A DNA stretch of 49,532 nucleotides from Suilimivivens sp964402925. Its GTDB lineage: Bacteria > Bacillota > Clostridia > Lachnospirales > Lachnospiraceae. Positions within the stretch are counted from its first letter, which is position 1. Every line of letters begins with the position of its first letter. Under the pieces are notes generated by a model. It was given only the letters and a program-made list of their open reading frames with translations. It had not been told where the DNA came from and did no database searches. Shown here one piece after another: positions 42,459-49,532 of this stretch. Location of the stretch: contig CAYOED010000020.1 of the NCBI GenBank assembly GCA_964402925.1, positions 1 to 49,532 on the forward strand, written 5' to 3'. The position numbers and the translations under genes are program-made.

Positions 42459-43372
42459 CTATAGAATTCTCTTCCCTCTGCGATATCCCTTTCCATCTGC
42501 CTTTTTAGTTCCTGCACATTTTCAAATTTTTGCTCCGATCTTTTAAACTGTAACAATTCCGTCACAATTTGTTTTCCATACATATCCCTGTCAAAATCGT
42601 ACAGATAGGTCTCCACACTTATTTCACTGGTTGTATTTACCGTGGGCTTGTACCCAATGTTGGTGATTCCCGGATAAATACAATTTTCGTAAAGTACCCT
42701 AGAGTAATAAACGCCTTTGGGCGGCAGCAACTTTTCTATTACCGGATAAAGATTTAAGGTGGGCATGCCAAGTCTTCTCCCTAACCGGTTTCCTTCCTCT
42801 ACCTTTCCTTCAAAACTATAATATCTGCCAAGAAGTTCATAGGCAAGGACCATATCTCCTTTTTCCACCGCTTCTCTTACAAAAGTAGAACTGATTTCTC
42901 TGTCTTCATGATAAACCTTATCGATAATCTGCACTCTATAACCGGACGCTTCCGCCATTTTGATAAGCAGTTCCTTGTTCCCCATCCCTTTGTGACCAAA
43001 GGACAGATCTTCTCCTGCCGCAATATAGCCCGCATGCATCTGCTTCATAAGAATTTTTTCCACAAATTCTTTCGGATCTGTGGCGGCAGTTTCTACGTTT
43101 AACGGGAACTCAATTAAAATGTCGATTCCCAGCGCCTCAAACAGTTTCCTTTTCTCATACCGCGTGGTCAACTCCGCTTTTGATCCCTGACCGAAAAAAA
43201 CAGATGCAGAGGGGTAAAAAGTAAACGCTACCGCCGGCATTCCCCTTTCCTTTTGTTCTAGAATGTGGGAAAGCAGCTGTATATGTCCTTTATGAATACC
43301 GTCAAATTTTCCGATTGCAACGGCAGTCTTCTGCTCTATATAAAATTCAGTCGTATCTTGAATAATTTCCAT
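42455..43372 (-). CDS. ribF: Bifunctional riboflavin kinase / FAD synthetase
   Basis: 305 residues. The N-terminal nucleotidyltransferase (FAD synthetase) has AIGKFDGIHKGHIQLL and ISSTFVREAVEKGDM. The C-terminal riboflavin kinase has GNRLGRRLGMPTLNL and YPGITNIGYKPTVN. It makes FMN and FAD. The position after truB is conserved in Firmicutes. No FMN riboswitch is seen nearby. Confidence 0.97.
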   Translation of the reverse strand: MEIIQDTTEFYIEQKTAVAIGKFDGIHKGHIQLLSHILEQKERGMPAVAFTFYPSASVFFGQGSKAELTTRYEKRKLFEALGIDILIEFPLNVETAATDPKEFVEKILMKQMHAGYIAAGEDLSFGHKGMGNKELLIKMAEASGYRVQIIDKVYHEDREISSTFVREAVEKGDMVLAYELLGRYYSFEGKVEEGNRLGRRLGMPTLNLYPVIEKLLPPKGVYYSRVLYENCIYPGITNIGYKPTVNTTSEISVETYLYDFDRDMYGKQIVTELLQFKRSEQKFENVQELKRQMERDIAEGREFYS

Positions 43373-43387
43373 AATCCATTACCTGTT

Positions 43388-44293
43388 CTATCCGACAAAG
43401 AACATTTTAACCGGAGAGAAAAGTCTCCGTCTCTTTTCGTAACGATAGATGCCGAAAAAAATGTTCTGGTGGCTATATACCCGTATTTCTTTTCCATCAG
43501 CAATTTCTTCTGTGTTCTCCAGAAAATCCTCTTTTTTAAGCTGATTTCCATTTTGAATCGCTTTATGGGAACTTTCTTTTACAACCAGTGCCGGATAATC
43601 TTCAAACATCTTTTCCACCGGAAGAATTGCTTCTGAAAGAATCCCCTGATCAGCTAAACGCTGCAACTCATCCAATGTACGTGCCTTTTCGATCTCAAAT
43701 TCACCTACTCTTGACCGGATCAGCTTGGTCATCACGGCGCCGCATCCAAGCTTCTCTCCGATATCATGACACAAGGTTCTGATATAGGTTCCTTTAGAAC
43801 ATTCCACTTTAAAAACATATTCCGGATGCTCTTCTTGTAAGACTTCGATCCCATACACTGTAATCGGTCTTGCCGCCCGCTCTACCTCTTTTCCTTCTCT
43901 GGCGAGTTCATAAAGCTTTTTTCCATTTACCTTTAAGGCAGAATACATGGGCGGAATCTGCATGGAATCACCCAGAAAAGACAAGATGACCTTCCTTACT
44001 TCCGAAGGGGAAACCAATACTTCTCTCTCTTCCAAAACCTTTCCCGAAATATCCTGCGTGTCTGTCATCATTCCAAGCCGTAACGTGGCAATGTATTCCT
44101 TTCGCCTGTCTGTCAGCATATCGCAAAGTCGGGTGCCGTTTCCCAAACATACAGGAAGAACCCCTACCGCATCCGGGTCAAGGGTTCCTGTATGGCCAAT
44201 CTTTTTTTGTCCGCAAATGCCTCGAAGCCTTGCAACCACATCATGGGAGGTATAGCCGGCCTCTTTATACACATTTATTATTCCATGGTACAT
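43388..44293 (-). CDS. truB: tRNA pseudouridine(55) synthase
   Basis: 301 residues from ATG 44293, where the family begins (YHGIINVYKEAGYTSHDVV); an upstream GTG frame (44338) has no ribosome site. Catalytic Asp39 is in GHTGTLDPDAVGVL. It makes the T-loop pseudouridine of tRNAs. It is separated from nrnA by a 157-base gap with a large palindrome. Confidence 0.96.
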   Translation of the reverse strand: MYHGIINVYKEAGYTSHDVVARLRGICGQKKIGHTGTLDPDAVGVLPVCLGNGTRLCDMLTDRRKEYIATLRLGMMTDTQDISGKVLEEREVLVSPSEVRKVILSFLGDSMQIPPMYSALKVNGKKLYELAREGKEVERAARPITVYGIEVLQEEHPEYVFKVECSKGTYIRTLCHDIGEKLGCGAVMTKLIRSRVGEFEIEKARTLDELQRLADQGILSEAILPVEKMFEDYPALVVKESSHKAIQNGNQLKKEDFLENTEEIADGKEIRVYSHQNIFFGIYRYEKRRRLFSPVKMFFVG

Positions 44294-44345
44294 TTTATCA
44301 ACATTCCTTTTATGCTTGTAACAGTTCAGTACCTTCACAGTTACA

Positions 44346-44390
44346 ATGCAAAATCCATCCTAAATTGCCTACGGCAATGGGATTTTGCAT
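44346..44390. repeat. Nested palindrome between nrnA and truB
   Basis: Outer arms ATGCAAAATCC (44346-44356) and GGATTTTGCAT (44380-44390) are perfect complements. An inner hairpin, ATTGCC-TAC-GGCAAT (44364-44378), lies inside. Its form recalls REP/PU-type repeats; no other copy is in the window. Confidence 0.7.
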
Positions 44391-44450
44391 GCCTGAATCA
44401 TATTCTTACGGTCTCAGCAGTAAATGCTTCGACCTATACTAAATTGTTAC

Positions 44451-45404
44451 TTATACTTGTAACTGCTCTGCAATCTGCGCAGATAAATTATTGACAATAT
44501 CGTGAAAAGTTCCCCGCATGGTGGCTCCCGCTGCCCTTACATGACCGCCGCCGCCAAAGAAAGCCGCCACTTTTGCCACGTCTACCTTTCCATTAGAGCG
44601 CAGACTTACTTTATACTCTAAGGTATCTGTCTGATACATAAAGATTGCACATTCAACGCCTTTGGTATTTCGCAGCTGGCTCACGATTCCCTCCAGATCA
44701 TGGGGATTCGCACCGTAGAAGTTCATAGTCTTTTTATCCACCATGCTGACCACACATTTGCCATTCATGAACAAGATACTTTCAAGAAGCGATCTTCCGA
44801 GAATCTGGTTCTGCAGATAAGTCTTCTCATAAAATGTTTCATCTATCAGCCTGGGAAAATCAAATCCATAGGATATAAGCTCCGCCGCTGCTTTCAGGGT
44901 CGACGGGGAGGTGTTGGAATATTGGAACACCCCTGTATCATGTATAATCCCTATATACAGCGCTTTGGCAATCTCCTCGTCCAGCAGGGATTTATCAGTA
45001 ATCAAATCAAAAACCAGCTCGCTGGTAGAACTAGCATCCGGCATGATATAATTCACATCCCCGCACCCTTTGTTGCTGATATGGTGGTCGATATTGATTT
45101 TTTTCTCTGCCTCATCAAAATATTTTTCTGCTTCTCCGAGACGATCCTTTGCCGCATCCAGCGCAAAGAAAACATCGAACCCCTTTACATCCGAAACAAA
45201 ATCTGTATGTATCTCATCTATTCCCTTGATACATGAAAAAACATCCGCCGGTTTTTCAAGCATCACCTGTATCTTTGCATCAGGGCATACCTTTTTCAAA
45301 TACAGGTAAAGCCCCATAACAGACCCGACACAGTCTCCATCGGGTCTTATGTGGCCGCTGATACCAATGGTCGCCGCACATTTTACTTCTTCATATATAT
45401 CCAT
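44451..45404 (-). CDS. nrnA: DHH/DHHA1 phosphoesterase (NrnA-type nanoRNase / pAp phosphatase)
   Basis: 317 residues. The DHH domain has HIRPDGDCVGS (Asp22, Asp24), FALDAAKD and IDHHISNKG; the C-terminal DHHA1 domain has FGGGGHVRAAG. Relatives degrade oligoribonucleotides and dephosphorylate pAp or linear dinucleotides. It lies between rbfA and truB as in other Clostridia. ATG 45404 lies 6 bases after GGAG; the upstream ATG (45407) and TTG are too close to that site. Confidence 0.93.
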   Translation of the reverse strand: MDIYEEVKCAATIGISGHIRPDGDCVGSVMGLYLYLKKVCPDAKIQVMLEKPADVFSCIKGIDEIHTDFVSDVKGFDVFFALDAAKDRLGEAEKYFDEAEKKINIDHHISNKGCGDVNYIMPDASSTSELVFDLITDKSLLDEEIAKALYIGIIHDTGVFQYSNTSPSTLKAAAELISYGFDFPRLIDETFYEKTYLQNQILGRSLLESILFMNGKCVVSMVDKKTMNFYGANPHDLEGIVSQLRNTKGVECAIFMYQTDTLEYKVSLRSNGKVDVAKVAAFFGGGGHVRAAGATMRGTFHDIVNNLSAQIAEQLQV

Positions 45405-45424
45405 CATACTCTCCAATTACCATC

Positions 45425-45468
45425 ACATTCTTTGTTAACATAAGAATGTCTCGCGAAGCGCGGCATTC
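45425..45468. repeat. Two overlapping, mutually exclusive hairpins between rbfA and nrnA
   Basis: ACATTCTT (45425-45432) and AAGAATGT (45442-45449) form one stem around TGTTAACA. GAATG (45444-45448) and CATTC (45464-45468), with GC-rich inner pairs, form the other. They share 45444-45449, so only one can form at a time. Confidence 0.6.
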
Positions 45469-45473
45469 GTTGT

Positions 45474-45836
45474 TTACTCTTCCTGACTGCGATTCACTTC
45501 ATCAATCAGTCTGGACATTTTTACTCCGTAAGCAATGGACTGATCCACAATGAAACGGATTTCCGGTGTATTCCTCAAATTGACCCGCCTTGCAAGTTCT
45601 TTTCTGATATATCCTTCCGCACTTTTCAGTCCCTCCAGCGTATCTTTCTGGACGGTTTCATCTCCATAAACACTGATCCATGCTTTACAAGTTTTTAAAT
45701 CAGGCGCTACTTCTACAGAAATCACAGAGGTGAGAGGACCAACTCTCGGATCCTTCAAATCTCCTCTTATGATTTCTGCTAAAACTCTCTGCACCTCCCC
45801 GTTAATCCGGGTATTTTTCATACTGTTTTTTCTCAC
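45474..45836 (-). CDS. rbfA: Ribosome-binding factor A
   Basis: 120 residues, KH-type fold. The conserved VQRVLAEIIRGDLKDPRVGP-like start and LRNTPEIRFIVDQS are present. It is required for 30S maturation and cold adaptation. The start is GTG 45836, overlapping the infB stop by 4 bases (GTGA), with GGTGGAGG 7 bases upstream inside infB. Confidence 0.96.
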   Translation of the reverse strand: MRKNSMKNTRINGEVQRVLAEIIRGDLKDPRVGPLTSVISVEVAPDLKTCKAWISVYGDETVQKDTLEGLKSAEGYIRKELARRVNLRNTPEIRFIVDQSIAYGVKMSRLIDEVNRSQEE

Positions 45837-48682
45837 CTGGGAACCTCCACCATAATATATGCCTCTACAATGTCAAGCTCCTGCATCTGATCGAATCCTT
45901 CGAACACAAGACCGCATTCAAATCCGGCCTTCACTTCCTTCACATCATCTTTAAAACGTTTCAGGGAAGCAAGTGCGCCTTCGTAAATCTGATCTCCTTC
46001 TCTGGTAATACGTACCTTACAGTCTCTCTGGAACACACCGTCAAGCACATAAGACCCTGCAATATTGCCTACTGCTGAAGCCTTAAAGATCTGCCTTACT
46101 TCCGCATGACCGATTACCTTTTCTTCAAAAACAGGATCCAGCATACCCTTCATGGCTGCCTCGATATCCTCAATTGCCTGGTAAATAACCTTGTAGAGTC
46201 TGATATCAACGCCTTCCCGCTCTGCAATAGCCTTCGCCATAGCGTCAGGGCGGACATTGAATCCAATGATAATTGCTGCTGATGCTGAGGCAAGTGATAC
46301 ATCCGATTCGTTGATGGCGCCTACGCCGCCATGAATACATTTTACAACTACTTCCTCATTGGAAAGTTTCATAAGACTCTGCTTAACAGCCTCCACACTT
46401 CCCTGCACATCCGCTTTTACGATAATGTTCAGTTCCTTCAGATTACCTGCCTGGATCTGGCTGAAGAGGTCATCAAGAGACATCTTTGCCTTTGTCTCTT
46501 CCAGCATCTTTTCCTTATTCTGCGCAAGATAAGTTTCTGCATAGGATTTCGCTGTCTTGTCATTTTCATGAGCAATGAATACTTCTCCGGCGCTAGGCAC
46601 ATCGGAAAGTCCCAGTATTTCCACTGGCGTAGACGGAAGTGCTTCCTTTACCCTTCTTCCCTTATCGTCTATCATGGCTCTTACCTTACCATGACTGGCG
46701 CCTGCGGAGATAAAGTCGCCCACATGAAGAGTACCCTTCTGTACCAATACAGTGGCAACAGGACCTCTTCCTTTATCCAGTTCCGCTTCTATTACAAGAC
46801 CTCTTGCCCTTCTGTCGGGATTTGCCTTAAGTTCCAGAATTTCTGCTGTGAGCAGAATCGTTTCAAGAAGCGTTTCGATACCTTCTCCTGACTTGGCAGA
46901 TACCGGTACAAATTCCGTGGTTCCGCCCCAATCTACCGGAATAAGCTCATACTCCGTCATTTCCTGCTTTACTCTGTCAATGTTTGCTCCCGGCTTATCA
47001 ATTTTGTTTACTGCAACAATGATTTCAATTCCCGCTGCTTTGGCATGGTTGATTGCCTCCACAGTCTGAGGCATAACACCATCATCCGCCGCTACAACTA
47101 AAATTGCAATATCCGTAGAATTCGCACCACGCATACGCATTGCCGTAAACGCCTCATGTCCGGGTGTATCCAGGAAGGTAATGGACTGACCATTAACATT
47201 TACAGTATACGCACCTATGTGCTGTGTAATACCTCCTGCTTCTTTATCCGTAACATTTGTTTTACGGATGGCATCTAAAAGGGAAGTTTTACCATGGTCA
47301 ACATGCCCCATAACGCAGATAACGGGAGGCCTGTTCTCCATTTTTTCTGCTTCCTCTTCCTCTTCCCGCAGCAGTTCTTCAATGACATCCACCTTTTCTT
47401 CTTTTTCGCAGATAATCTCATATTCAATGGCAATGTTCTCTGCATCTTCAAATGAAATTTCCGAGTTGACCGTTACAATCTGTCCCTGTAAAAACAGTTT
47501 CTTGATAATGACAGAAGGCTGCAGTTTCATCTTATCTGCCAATTCCTTGATTGTAAGAGAGTCCGGGATTGTGATGACCTTAATCTGTTCCTCCACCACT
47601 TCCTCCACTTTCTTTTCAGGCTTGATGAATCTGCCCGCTTTATTTTTGTTCTTTACCGCTGCCTCATCCTCCTCGTAGATAAAGTCTTTCTTAGACTTCT
47701 TATCTCTCTCCTGACCCATTCTGCGCTTTTCATCATCCCTGCGCTTTTCGTCCTTAATCGGGGCCTCCGGAGCGAAACTTTTACCTGGCTTTTCAGGCCG
47801 TTTAAATCGATTATCCTGCCCTTGAGCGCTTCTCTCATTGCGATTATTATTGTTACCAGGTCTGTTATGATTCCGGTCAGCGTTATTACCCTTAAAATCG
47901 TTCCTGCCGCCCTGATTGCCTGAACGATTAGCGCCTTCAGATCTGCGGGTGTTGTTTCTTTCATTCCTTTCGCCCTGATTGTTTCCAGAACTTCCCTGAG
48001 TTCTCTCATTCTTCTGATACCTCTCATCTCTTGGAGCTGCCGGGCGCACATTATTTTCCTTCACAGCAGGCGCCTGCTTTTCTGTATTTTCTACAGAGGG
48101 CTTCGCCGAAGCTGCCTGTGCATTTTTGGCTGCCAGTCTTTCGCTTTCCATCCTTCTTGCATTCTGCTTGAAATCAACCTGTGTCGTCTCCGGCATAGAA
48201 GGGGCTGTAAGCGGACGGATAATCTTATGATGCGTCTCCTGCGCTCTGCTCTGATTCTGTCGATTTCCATTCCCCGGTCTGTTGTTTCCCTGCTGCGGAC
48301 GTCTGTCATTTCCCTGACGCTGTCCGGGGATATTACTATTATGCGGATTACTTACAAATATGATTTTCTTTTTCTTCTTTGGTGCCTCCCCAGCATTCTG
48401 AGCAGGTTTTGCTTCCCTATTTTCTTTGTCTGTATTCTTTTTCTCTTCCACTGCTGATTTTTCCACCTTTTTTTCTTCCGTCCTGACTGCCGGCTCAACT
48501 GGATCTGCCGTCTCGGCTGCTTTTTCTTTTCCAAAAGCTTTCCTTACCATATCAGCAACGTCTTCTTCTATAGAACTCTGCGGTGCCTTTACTTCAATTC
48601 CTTTATTTTGGAGAAAAGCAATAATCTCTTTACTTTGCTTTTCCAATTCTTTTGCAATTTCATGCACTTTTATTTTGGCCAT
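45833..48682 (-). CDS. infB: Translation initiation factor IF-2
   Basis: 949 residues. An IF2_N domain (1-55) is followed by a long disordered region (about 60-360), low in complexity, first Lys/Glu-rich and then Asn/Arg/Gln/Gly-rich. A second IF2_N-like domain and the G domain come next (G1 GHVDHGKT near residue 460; DTPGHEAF; NKID), then domains II-IV. It carries initiator tRNA to the 30S subunit. The N-terminal half is longer than in B. subtilis (716 residues). A second, internal start is common in infB but none stands out here. Confidence 0.97.
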   Translation of the reverse strand: MAKIKVHEIAKELEKQSKEIIAFLQNKGIEVKAPQSSIEEDVADMVRKAFGKEKAAETADPVEPAVRTEEKKVEKSAVEEKKNTDKENREAKPAQNAGEAPKKKKKIIFVSNPHNSNIPGQRQGNDRRPQQGNNRPGNGNRQNQSRAQETHHKIIRPLTAPSMPETTQVDFKQNARRMESERLAAKNAQAASAKPSVENTEKQAPAVKENNVRPAAPRDERYQKNERTQGSSGNNQGERNERNNTRRSEGANRSGNQGGRNDFKGNNADRNHNRPGNNNNRNERSAQGQDNRFKRPEKPGKSFAPEAPIKDEKRRDDEKRRMGQERDKKSKKDFIYEEDEAAVKNKNKAGRFIKPEKKVEEVVEEQIKVITIPDSLTIKELADKMKLQPSVIIKKLFLQGQIVTVNSEISFEDAENIAIEYEIICEKEEKVDVIEELLREEEEEAEKMENRPPVICVMGHVDHGKTSLLDAIRKTNVTDKEAGGITQHIGAYTVNVNGQSITFLDTPGHEAFTAMRMRGANSTDIAILVVAADDGVMPQTVEAINHAKAAGIEIIVAVNKIDKPGANIDRVKQEMTEYELIPVDWGGTTEFVPVSAKSGEGIETLLETILLTAEILELKANPDRRARGLVIEAELDKGRGPVATVLVQKGTLHVGDFISAGASHGKVRAMIDDKGRRVKEALPSTPVEILGLSDVPSAGEVFIAHENDKTAKSYAETYLAQNKEKMLEETKAKMSLDDLFSQIQAGNLKELNIIVKADVQGSVEAVKQSLMKLSNEEVVVKCIHGGVGAINESDVSLASASAAIIIGFNVRPDAMAKAIAEREGVDIRLYKVIYQAIEDIEAAMKGMLDPVFEEKVIGHAEVRQIFKASAVGNIAGSYVLDGVFQRDCKVRITREGDQIYEGALASLKRFKDDVKEVKAGFECGLVFEGFDQMQELDIVEAYIMVEVPR

Positions 48683-48704
48683 TCTATTACCTCCGTCTTA
48701 ATTC

Positions 48705-49010
48705 CTATGCCTCTTCCAAACGTTTTATTATGTTTTCTGCCATTCCCTGGTCTGTAACTGCTACCGATGCTCTCATTTCTTTGCCTATTGCTTTTCCGAG
48801 CGCTTCCTTCGATCCGTAAAAGTAGATCGGCGTCTTATAAAAGGTACACATATTCGTAAACATCTTCCTTGTATTATCAGAAGCCTCACTACTTACAATT
48901 ACCAGCGCCGCCGTGCCTGATTTGACCGCCTTTTCAGTGGAAAACTCACCGCTGACTAAATTTCTTCCTCTGGCCGCCAGCCCTAAAAGAGATAATATTT
49001 TATCATTCAT
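48705..49010 (-). CDS. ylxQ: L7Ae-family RNA-binding protein YlxQ
   Basis: 101 residues from ATG 49010. It has the L7Ae/L30e-type fold, with ILSLLGLAARGRNLVSGEFS and TAALVIVSSEASDNTRKMF. It probably binds kink-turn RNA. It overlaps the ylxR end by 8 bases; a longer frame from 49052 would run through ylxR and is unlikely. Confidence 0.9.
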   Translation of the reverse strand: MNDKILSLLGLAARGRNLVSGEFSTEKAVKSGTAALVIVSSEASDNTRKMFTNMCTFYKTPIYFYGSKEALGKAIGKEMRASVAVTDQGMAENIIKRLEEA

Positions 49011-49272
49011 GCAAAGCATCAAACTCCTTTTCCAGGTTATCATAAACTTCATTTGGAATACTCATTTTGAAAGACCGCTCTAATCCTTTATTCTTATGTG
49101 CTTTTTTCAGGCATTCTCCCGTCTTACAAAGATAAGCGCCTCTTCCATTCTTTTTTCCGGTTACATCCAGCACGATTTCATTCTCAGGAGTCTTTAGAAC
49201 ACGCATCATTTCTTTCTTATTCTTCATCTCTCCACATCCAACGCACTGTCTCATGGGGATTTTTTTTGCCAT
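49003..49272 (-). CDS. ylxR: YlxR (DUF448) RNA-binding family protein
   Basis: 89 residues. It shows RQCVGCGEMKNKKEMMRV, then GRGAYLC, the family signature. YlxR proteins bind RNA and in Bacillus have been linked to RNase P and gene regulation. GGGAGG lies 6 bases before the ATG. Tight spacing places it in the nusA operon. Confidence 0.93.
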   Translation of the reverse strand: MAKKIPMRQCVGCGEMKNKKEMMRVLKTPENEIVLDVTGKKNGRGAYLCKTGECLKKAHKNKGLERSFKMSIPNEVYDNLEKEFDALHE

Positions 49273-49283
49273 GAAATCCCTCC

Positions 49284-49532
49284 CTATTCTGTCATATCAG
49301 GAGCGGGCTCATCATAATCATCCTCGCTGCCTTCTTCATCATACTCCTGATAATCGCCCTCTTCGTATTCCTCGTCATACTCATCGTACTCATCATATTC
49401 ATCCATATAATCTTCATAGCGGAATCCCGGAGCATCTTTAGCCTGTGTCTCGCTCTTGATATCGATCTTATATCCGGTCAGCCTTGCTGCCAGTCTTGCA
49501 TTCTGCCCTTCCTTGCCGATTGCAAGAGAAAG
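49284..49532 (-). CDS. nusA: Transcription factor NusA, C-terminal part (gene cut by window end)
   Basis: The last 82 codons before the TAG at 49284-49286. It begins inside the second KH domain (LAIGKEGQNARLAARLTGYK, then IDIKSE). It ends in a tail of about 45 residues made almost wholly of Asp, Glu and Tyr, encoded by imperfect repeats of a GAT/GAG-TAT pattern. NusA modulates pausing and termination. The start lies beyond the window, upstream on the minus strand. Confidence 0.93.
   Translation of the reverse strand, partial: LSLAIGKEGQNARLAARLTGYKIDIKSETQAKDAPGFRYEDYMDEYDEYDEYDEEYEEGDYQEYDEEGSEDDYDEPAPDMTE

Noticed and set aside
44391..44450. Short inverted repeat GTTAC...GTAAC after nrnA as a terminator
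   Set aside because: The stem is only 5 bp and there is no U-tract.
48091..48309. Arg-rich frame on the minus strand inside infB
   Set aside because: It is an out-of-frame reading of the low-complexity Asn/Arg/Gln region of IF-2, with no ribosome site.
1..49532. CRISPR arrays, insertion sequences, prophage genes
   Set aside because: No regularly spaced repeats, transposase or phage structural motifs were seen in any frame.

Overview
The window is a chromosome segment of an endospore-forming Clostridium-class Firmicute, most probably a gut Lachnospiraceae. The grounds are a complete spoIIIAA-AH operon, spoIVB, CotF-like coat proteins and a SpoVB-type flippase. These sit beside bacterial glycogen synthase, a maltodextrin ABC operon and a starch-binding-type lipoprotein, and gene order is clostridial (nusA-ylxR-ylxQ-infB-rbfA-nrnA-truB-ribF, rpsO-pnp, asp23-nusB-xseAB-ispA-dxs-tlyA-nadK-argR-recN-spoIVB). 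Genus cannot be settled by eye. Nearly all genes are on the minus strand; the exceptions are rqcH (start), a short LacI-type regulator and a racemase remnant.

Layout. 1-2.5 kb: rqcH (+), a bidirectional terminator and two small CotF-like coat genes. 2.5-6.5 kb: a SpoVB/MurJ-like flippase, glgA, and a stand-alone Spo0A DNA-binding domain lacking a receiver. 6.5-9.3 kb: LytTR regulator, LD-carboxypeptidase and YitT operon. 9.3-17 kb: starch/maltodextrin region (GH13 amylase, binding lipoprotein, MalF, MalG; divergent LacI-family regulator; modular surface lipoprotein with two LacI-type operators). 17-19.6 kb: variable patch with an aspartate-racemase remnant, a GNAT acetyltransferase and an AbiE-type toxin-antitoxin pair, located where spo0A usually follows spoIVB. 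19.6-30.2 kb: spoIVB, then the recN-to-asp23 housekeeping operon. 30.2-33.2 kb: transglutaminase lipoprotein and prfC. 33.2-38.6 kb: spoIIIA operon. 38.7-42.4 kb: pnp, rpsO and an NlpC/P60 wall hydrolase. 42.4-49.5 kb: ribF-truB-nrnA-rbfA-infB-ylxQ-ylxR-nusA translation operon; nusA runs off the window.

How the genes fit together. The amylase operon and the lipoprotein suggest maltodextrin capture, uptake and intracellular cleavage. The operon carries no ATPase, so one must be supplied from elsewhere. The spoIIIA proteins and SpoIVB serve mother-cell/forespore signalling during engulfment. The most notable signals are: (i) a receiver-less Spo0A effector with a near-consensus vegetative promoter, together with absence of spo0A from its usual site; (ii) a WalR-type box just downstream of the NlpC/P60 promoter; (iii) an AbiE pair with a palindrome between its promoter and start codon; (iv) a prfC leader with two hairpins and an alternative in-frame start; (v) palindromic intercistronic elements in the infB operon. 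No tRNA, rRNA, CRISPR array or insertion sequence was recognised.
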